DNA from: Sphingopyxis sp. BE259 | GTDB lineage: Bacteria; Pseudomonadota; Alphaproteobacteria; Sphingomonadales; Sphingomonadaceae | Length of the DNA stretch: 64,000 nucleotides | Reading direction: 5' to 3' | Assembly (NCBI RefSeq): GCF_031457495.1 | Contig: NZ_JAVDWM010000001.1 | Location: 1,414,001-1,478,000 of the forward strand | Shown here: one piece after another, positions 62,401 to 64,000 of the stretch | How the letters are laid out: each line of letters begins with the position of its first letter | How positions within the stretch are numbered: position 1 is the first letter of the stretch | The notes under the pieces: model-generated | Seen by the model: only the letters and a program-made list of their open reading frames with translations | The model's database searches: none | Told to the model about the DNA's origin: nothing | Position numbers and translations under genes: made by a program

Positions 62401-63795
62401 ATGAACGCGCCGACCAATATCAAATGGCCCGAAGCCCGTTTTGGCCCCGAAACGCAGCATTGGCTGCCGCGTAATCCCGACGAGGCGCTGGACCATATCC
62501 CAGGCGAGGATGGCTATCCGGTGATCGGCAACACGCTCGAACAGCTGGGCGATTATCGCGGTTTTACGCAGCGGATGGTCGCGAAATATGGCCGCGTCTA
62601 TCGCAACAACAGCTTTGGCGGGCGCAGCGTGGCGCTGCACGGTCCCGAAGCGAACGAGCTGGTGATGTTCGACCGCGAGAAAATCTTCTCGTCCGAACAG
62701 GGCTGGGGGCCGGTGCTCAACCTGCTGTTCCCGCGCGGGCTGATGCTGATGGATTTCGAAAAGCACCGCGCCGACCGCAAGATACTGTCGATCGCGTTCA
62801 AGCCCGAACCGATGCGCCATTATGCCGAGGCGCTGAACGACGGGATCAAGGACCGCGTCGCGTCGTGGAGCGGCAAGACGTTCCAATTTTATGCGGCGAT
62901 CAAGAAGCTGACGCTCGATCTGGCGGCCACCAGCTTCCTCGGCATCCCCTTCGGTCCCGAGGCTGACAAGGTGAATAAGGCCTTTGTCGACATGGTGCAG
63001 GCGTCGATTGGCGTCGTCCGGGTGCCGATGCCGTTCACCGCGATGGGGCGCGGCGCCAAGGGCCGCGCCTATCTGGTCGAATATTTCGGGCGCATGGTGC
63101 CCGAACGTCGCGAGGGGACAGGCGAGGATATTTTTAGCCAGATCTGCCGCGCCCGCGACGAGAATGGCGAATATATGAGCGCCGAGGCGATCGTCGATCA
63201 TATGAACTTCCTGATGATGGCGGCGCACGACACCATCACCAGCTCGATCACCTCGATGGTGTGGATGCTCGCCAAGCACCCCGAATGGCAGGACAAGCTG
63301 CGCGAAGAGATGCTCGCGGTGTCGCCGGCGGGCGAAGGCGTCGGGCACAACAGCCTGGGCGAGCTGGAAATGACCGAATGGGCGTTCAAGGAATCGCTGC
63401 GCCTGGTCCCCCCGGTGCCGAGTTTCCCGCGCCGCGCGCTCAAGGATTTCGAATATGGTGGCTATCGCATCCCGGCCGGGACGTCGGTCGGGGTCAGCCC
63501 CGCCTTTACCCATATGATGGAGGAGCATTGGCCGCAGCCCGACAAGTTCGACCCGATGCGCTTTTCGCCCGAGGTCGCGCGCGAGCGGCACAAATATGCG
63601 TGGGTGCCGTTCGGCGGCGGCGCGCATATGTGCCTGGGGCTGCACTTCGCCTACATGCAGGCAAAGATCTTTTTCCACCATGTCATCACCACCCACCGCA
63701 TCGTCGTCGCCGACGGCTATGAGCCGAAATGGCAGGTGCTGCCGATCCCGCGCCCAAAGGACGGGCTGATGGTCAGTTTTGTCCCGCTGACCTGA
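62401..63795 (+). CDS. Cytochrome P450
   Basis: A 464-residue soluble P450. AAHDT (274-278) is the I-helix oxygen-binding motif, ESLR (331-334) the K-helix ExxR, and FGGGAHMCLGLHF places the haem thiolate Cys411. The N-terminus lacks a membrane anchor, so it would need soluble redox partners, none of which lie here. Its substrate is unknown; PRGLMLMDFEKHRADRKIL resembles the C-helix of P450s related to CYP51/CYP120-like groups. The ATG at 62401 starts near the first conserved segment. Confidence 0.92.
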   Translation: MNAPTNIKWPEARFGPETQHWLPRNPDEALDHIPGEDGYPVIGNTLEQLGDYRGFTQRMVAKYGRVYRNNSFGGRSVALHGPEANELVMFDREKIFSSEQGWGPVLNLLFPRGLMLMDFEKHRADRKILSIAFKPEPMRHYAEALNDGIKDRVASWSGKTFQFYAAIKKLTLDLAATSFLGIPFGPEADKVNKAFVDMVQASIGVVRVPMPFTAMGRGAKGRAYLVEYFGRMVPERREGTGEDIFSQICRARDENGEYMSAEAIVDHMNFLMMAAHDTITSSITSMVWMLAKHPEWQDKLREEMLAVSPAGEGVGHNSLGELEMTEWAFKESLRLVPPVPSFPRRALKDFEYGGYRIPAGTSVGVSPAFTHMMEEHWPQPDKFDPMRFSPEVARERHKYAWVPFGGGAHMCLGLHFAYMQAKIFFHHVITTHRIVVADGYEPKWQVLPIPRPKDGLMVSFVPLT

Positions 63796-63955
63796 CCGGA
63801 CCATTGCCCCACATTTTCAGGCCCGCCGCCGGTTTCCGATATTGTTAGCGTTCACATTCCGGTATACGTATGCCCGATTGCTCCGCATCGACCGTGGGGA
63901 GACAAGCGAACAGCGGTAGGCGGGCGACGACTCGGCGCTGCGGGGAGGGTGAGCG

Positions 63956-64000
63956 ATGACCGACATGCTGAACGATCTGTTCCAAACCGTCGGCGACATA
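63956..64000 (+). CDS. 5' end of an unidentified gene (partial)
   Basis: Only 15 codons lie in the window, starting M-T-D-M-L-N-D-L-F. A GGGGAGGG site about 8 nt upstream supports the start. The gene follows the P450 by 160 nt and could belong to the same locus. It cannot be identified from this fragment. Confidence 0.55.
   Translation, partial: MTDMLNDLFQTVGDI

Noticed and set aside
62359..63804. A 481-codon minus-strand frame opposite the P450
   Set aside because: It has no recognisable motif and is fully covered by the P450 gene.
63817..63999. A 60-codon minus-strand frame at the right edge
   Set aside because: It lies opposite a well-supported start with a ribosome site at 63956 and has no recognisable features.

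Overview
The window is a GC-rich, densely packed chromosomal segment of an alphaproteobacterium, most probably a sphingomonad (Sphingopyxis/Sphingomonas-like). I infer this from the overall look of the proteins: a Gly/Arg-rich TonB-dependent receptor, a class I PHA synthase with an Ala/Lys/Pro-rich phasin, CobS/CobT next to DnaJ-like and BolA-like genes, a DUF2721 protein and a spinster-like MFS. I also infer it from the many intergenic palindromes ending in CGTCATTGCGAG or CGTCA(T/C)(T/C)CC. There are about 60 genes. I found no rRNA, tRNA, prophage, transposase or CRISPR array. No gene-free stretch exceeds about 285 bases; most longer gaps hold a palindromic repeat.

Layout. 1-7.3 kb: HxlR regulator with a palindromic operator before a divergent partial gene, clpS, phasin with PhaR-like operators, phaC, an aminotransferase, a DUF2721 protein and an MFS transporter. 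7.3-16 kb: FMN reductase, haloalkane-dehalogenase-like enzyme, purA and hisZ (separated by an esterase and a DOPA-dioxygenase-like gene), then serA and serC for serine synthesis. 16-21 kb: extensin-like lipoprotein, a LOG-family gene between two inverted MITE-like elements, two anchored cytochromes c, pheA and a CDP-alcohol phosphatidyltransferase. 21-28 kb: polA, then an operon of a GFA protein, purT, an AAC(3)-I-like acetyltransferase and an esterase, then a short DsbB-like membrane protein. 28-38 kb: guaA, TonB-dependent receptor, a plcP-agt lipid-remodelling pair behind a Pho-box-like array, and an acetolactate-synthase-like/aldehyde dehydrogenase pair. 38-46 kb: cobT, an MFS transporter with a 43-residue microprotein, a lipoprotein hydrolase, cobS, a SnoaL-like protein, a J-domain protein, BolA and pirin. 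47-52 kb: epoxide-hydrolase-like enzyme, an AraC regulator split by a frameshift, small membrane proteins, a beta-lactamase-fold hydrolase, a PhzF-like protein and pdxH. 52-58.5 kb: a tightly coupled run of a J-domain protein, YihY, fabI, VOC protein, aroC and an SLC13/RCK transporter. 58.5-64 kb: two tandem dicarboxylate/cation symporters, a Gly/Arg/Tyr-rich lipoprotein, a cytochrome P450 and the first codons of another gene.

Themes. Many neighbours are translationally coupled through 1-4 nt overlaps. Three regulatory modules can be read from the DNA: an HxlR-type palindrome, two PhaR-type palindromes ahead of the phasin, and an 11-bp-periodic array ahead of plcP-agt that fits PhoB control of phospholipid-to-glycolipid replacement. 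At least five families of palindromic repeats punctuate intergenic space. Several have perfect arms of 30 bp or more, and one family shows paired substitutions in both arms.
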